NCBI GenBank assembly: GCA_963631415.1
Contig: CAVGQS010000142.1
Span: 1 to 5,765 of the forward strand
Direction: 5' to 3'
Length of the DNA stretch: 5,765 nt
Source of the DNA: UBA6382 sp963631415
GTDB lineage: Bacteria > Bacteroidota > Bacteroidia > Bacteroidales > Bacteroidaceae
Shown in pieces: positions 3,212-5,765 of the stretch. Numbering within the stretch: position 1 is the stretch's first letter; every line of letters starts with the position of its first letter. The translations under genes were made by a program, and so were the position numbers. The notes beneath the pieces are model-generated. The model was not told where the DNA came from. It did not search any database and saw only the letters and a list, made by a program, of their open reading frames with translations.

Positions 3212-5765
3212 TTGAAAACAAAAATACAATACGGAAAGCGTATTTGGCGTCCTGCGTTTTTTGCGTGTCTGCTTGTTGCTTGCGCTTGGCAGATAGCCAA
3301 TGGCAGCAATCTTTACGGTATGCTACCGTCGGGCGAGCCGTCACGAGAGAACACTATGGTGGCTAGTGTTAAGGTGAGCGGTGACACTGTACGCTTCCCT
3401 GTTAAGAAGATTGCACCTGTTACCCAAAAGGATTTAGAAAAAAAGACTGCAGACTTGAAGGATGCCGAGAATTTGAATTCGGCACCACAATATGATGAAA
3501 GGCATGGCATGTATATATTGGGTGCCAAAATAGGTGACAGTTATCTTAATACTCCGTTTTATATGACAAGCGAAGAATATGAGCGATGGAGTATGAAACG
3601 CAGTATGCATGCATACTTCCAACGCAAGAACCAGGAGACGTTTGAAGAAGCCGGCAAAAAGAAGTTTGACTTTACCGATATGCATTTCGATCTTGGACCT
3701 GCTGAGAAGATTTTTGGTCCTGGCGGTGTGCAAATAAAGACACAAGGCGAGGCAGAACTGAAGTTGGGAGCCAACATGAAGAACGTGGATAACCCCTCTC
3801 TTCCTATACGTAACCGCAAGACTTTTGGCTTTGACTTCGACGAGAAAGTCAACGTCAACTTGCAGGGCAAAATAGGCGACAAGATGGATATGAGCCTCAA
3901 CTACAATACAGAGGCCTCTTTTGACTATGATGCCAAAAACTTAAAACTGAAATACGAAGGGAAGGAAGATGAGATTATTAAGCTTATAGAAGCCGGCAAT
4001 ATTTCATTCCCTAGTAATAACTCCTTAGTGACAGGCGCTAGCAACTTGTTTGGAGTTAGGACCGATATGCAGTTCGGAAAATTAAAGATTCAGGCGGCTT
4101 TGAGCCAGAAGAAGTCTGTCAGCAAAACGGTTAGTGCGTCGGGTGGAACGCAATTGACCTCGTTTGAGATTGCGGTTAATAACTATGAGGCTAACCGTCA
4201 TTTTTTCCTTTCGCATTTCTTCCGCGACAATTACGACAGATGGATGTCAAATCTTCCAAATGTCACAAGTGGCGTGACGATAAACCGAATAGAAGTGTGG
4301 GTTACAAACAAGAACAATACTACAACAAACACACGCAATATAGTGGCTTTTGCTGACCTGGCGGAAAGCAGTCATATTCAAAACAGCCTCTGGCATTCAA
4401 CAGGGACCAACAACCCGTCTAATAACAGTAATGACCTATACAACACAATAAATTCGAGTTACACAGATGCAAGGAACATAAACCAAGTCTACACCACCAT
4501 GAATGCAGTCGGAATGGAGGGCGGAGTAGACTATGAGAAAATAGAAAGCGCACGATTGTTGAGCAGTAGCGAATATACGGTAAACAAATCGCTCGGTTTT
4601 ATCTCGCTAAAGACAACGCTGCTGGCTGACCAGGTTCTCGCGGTAGCTTATGAGTACTCGTATATGGGTCAGACCTATCAAGTAGGAGAGTTCTCAACAG
4701 ACCAAAGTAACAATACGTCTTGTCTGTATGTCAAGTCGCTGAAAAATACAGCCAACACACCATCAATGGCGAACTGGAAACTGATGATGAAGAACGTCTA
4801 CAACTTGGGAGCAGGATCTATACAGAGCGAGAAATTCAAACTTGATATAAAGTATTTGAGCGACACAACAGGCGTATATCTGTCTTATCTCCCAGAGCAA
4901 GAATATAAAGATAAGACGTTGCTTTCGCTGCTCAATCTAGATAGGTTGGACAACAAACTGCAATCGCATTCAAATGGCTATTTTGACTTTGTGGACGGGT
5001 ATACCATCGACAAAACTACAGGACGCATTTTCTTTCCGGCAGCAGAACCATTTGGAAGCTATCTTGCAAATGTAATTAACAACAAGGCTATAAGCGACAA
5101 GTATGTGTTTCAGGAGTTGTATGATTCTACTCTCACAACAGCAAAGCAGGTTATAGAAAAAGACAAGTTTACACTTACAGGCCAATATAAGGGGTCGGCA
5201 GGTGGCAATGTCATATCACTGGGCTCTGGTAACGTGCCTCGAGGATCGGTAGTGGTGACAGCAGGTGGTGTCACCCTCAACGAGAACACTGATTATACGG
5301 TAAACTATACCGCTGGTGAAGTCACGATAATAAACCAAAGCATAATAGATGCAGGAACGCCCGTAAGTGTTTCACTTGAGAGTAGCGATGGAGAGGCATT
5401 TCAACGCAAGACGATGTTTGGGTTGAACTGGGAATACGATTTCAGCAAGGATTTTATCTTGGGCGGTACATTTATGCGGTTGAAAGAACAGTCGCTGACA
5501 ACCAAGGTGACCCGAGGCAACGAACCTCTGAACAATACCATTTGGGGACTCAATTTGTCGTGGAAGAAGAAGAGCCAGTGGGTTACAGACATGCTTGACA
5601 AGTTGCCACTGCTGCATCTAGAACAGCCATCACAAATTAATTTCTCTGCAGAGTTCGCACAACTCATTGCCGGTTCCAATGACCAGTCACAGTCTGGAGC
5701 TTCATATATTGACGACTTTGAGAATACGAAGACGTCAATTGATGTGAGCACGCCCGTAGAGTGGG
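3212..5765 (+). CDS. sprA: T9SS outer-membrane translocon protein SprA (Sov), N-terminal third, truncated by window edge
   Basis: The frame is open from TTG 3212 to the right edge, giving 851 complete codons. SprA proteins have roughly 2,400 residues and form the giant outer-membrane β-barrel through which type IX secretion cargo crosses; the P. gingivalis homologue is Sov. Supporting sequence includes GDKMDMSLNYNTEASFDYD, GNISFPSNNSLVTGASNLFG (262 onward), QFGKLKIQAALSQKKS and YIDDFE (832-837), all typical of the SprA N-terminal region. The start must be TTG. In-frame TAG 3206-3208 closes the frame upstream, and the first in-frame ATG (3320) would delete the signal peptide, whose basic n-region (K2, K4, K9, R10, R13) and hydrophobic core AFFACLLVACAW are clear. 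Cleavage may follow ANG at 29-31; LVAC at 21-24 also resembles a lipobox. Three copies of a YT(V/I)(N/D)-x3-G motif occur at Y455, Y597 and Y695. The position next to ruvA matches other Bacteroidetes. Confidence 0.93.
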   Translation, partial: MKTKIQYGKRIWRPAFFACLLVACAWQIANGSNLYGMLPSGEPSRENTMVASVKVSGDTVRFPVKKIAPVTQKDLEKKTADLKDAENLNSAPQYDERHGMYILGAKIGDSYLNTPFYMTSEEYERWSMKRSMHAYFQRKNQETFEEAGKKKFDFTDMHFDLGPAEKIFGPGGVQIKTQGEAELKLGANMKNVDNPSLPIRNRKTFGFDFDEKVNVNLQGKIGDKMDMSLNYNTEASFDYDAKNLKLKYEGKEDEIIKLIEAGNISFPSNNSLVTGASNLFGVRTDMQFGKLKIQAALSQKKSVSKTVSASGGTQLTSFEIAVNNYEANRHFFLSHFFRDNYDRWMSNLPNVTSGVTINRIEVWVTNKNNTTTNTRNIVAFADLAESSHIQNSLWHSTGTNNPSNNSNDLYNTINSSYTDARNINQVYTTMNAVGMEGGVDYEKIESARLLSSSEYTVNKSLGFISLKTTLLADQVLAVAYEYSYMGQTYQVGEFSTDQSNNTSCLYVKSLKNTANTPSMANWKLMMKNVYNLGAGSIQSEKFKLDIKYLSDTTGVYLSYLPEQEYKDKTLLSLLNLDRLDNKLQSHSNGYFDFVDGYTIDKTTGRIFFPAAEPFGSYLANVINNKAISDKYVFQELYDSTLTTAKQVIEKDKFTLTGQYKGSAGGNVISLGSGNVPRGSVVVTAGGVTLNENTDYTVNYTAGEVTIINQSIIDAGTPVSVSLESSDGEAFQRKTMFGLNWEYDFSKDFILGGTFMRLKEQSLTTKVTRGNEPLNNTIWGLNLSWKKKSQWVTDMLDKLPLLHLEQPSQINFSAEFAQLIAGSNDQSQSGASYIDDFENTKTSIDVSTPVEW

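Noticed and set aside
3313..3900. Three overlapping minus-strand ORFs opposite the 5' part of sprA
   Set aside because: They overlap one another in antisense to a strongly supported coding frame and show no domain, start context or promoter of their own.
4970..5751. Minus-strand ORFs opposite sprA near the right edge
   Set aside because: They are short, antisense to conserved SprA sequence, and cysteine-rich or low in motif content as expected for shadow frames.
3320..5765. First ATG in the sprA frame as the start
   Set aside because: It would remove an obvious signal peptide from a protein that must be exported to the outer membrane; TTG 3212 keeps it.

Overview
The window looks like the chromosome of a Bacteroidetes (Bacteroidota) bacterium, most likely of the order Bacteroidales and close to Prevotella. 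Three things support this: the tig–clpP–clpX gene order with Bacteroidales-type ClpP and ClpX sequences, the ruvA–sprA pair, and weak or absent Shine-Dalgarno sequences combined with TAnnTTTG-type promoter boxes. The genus is an inference from remembered protein similarity; no search was run.

Layout, all on the + strand: (1) bases 1-96 are the last 31 codons of what is probably trigger factor (tig). (2) A strong rho-independent terminator follows at 111-162. (3) clpP (281-970) and clpX (954-2198) overlap by 17 bases. (4) A 351-base intergenic region (2199-2549) holds two clear hairpins and two promoter-like boxes but no convincing gene. (5) ruvA (2550-3161) is complete. (6) After a 50-base gap, sprA begins at a TTG codon (3212) and runs off the right edge after 851 complete codons.

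The left block is a protein-quality-control unit. Trigger factor receives nascent chains at the ribosome, and ClpX unfolds substrates and feeds them into the ClpP peptidase chamber. The right block pairs RuvA, the Holliday-junction recognition subunit that loads RuvB, with SprA, the giant outer-membrane translocon of the type IX secretion system (T9SS). That pairing appears to be positional conservation in Bacteroidetes rather than shared function. The presence of sprA implies that this organism secretes proteins carrying T9SS C-terminal domains.

I found no evidence of a new system, mobile element, CRISPR array or RNA gene. The points worth a second look are small-scale: the TTG start of sprA directly behind an in-frame eight-codon mini-ORF, the clpP/clpX overlap, a repeated YT(V/I)(N/D)-x3-G motif in SprA, hairpins in the clpX–ruvA gap, and the lack of any recQ-like gene after clpX.
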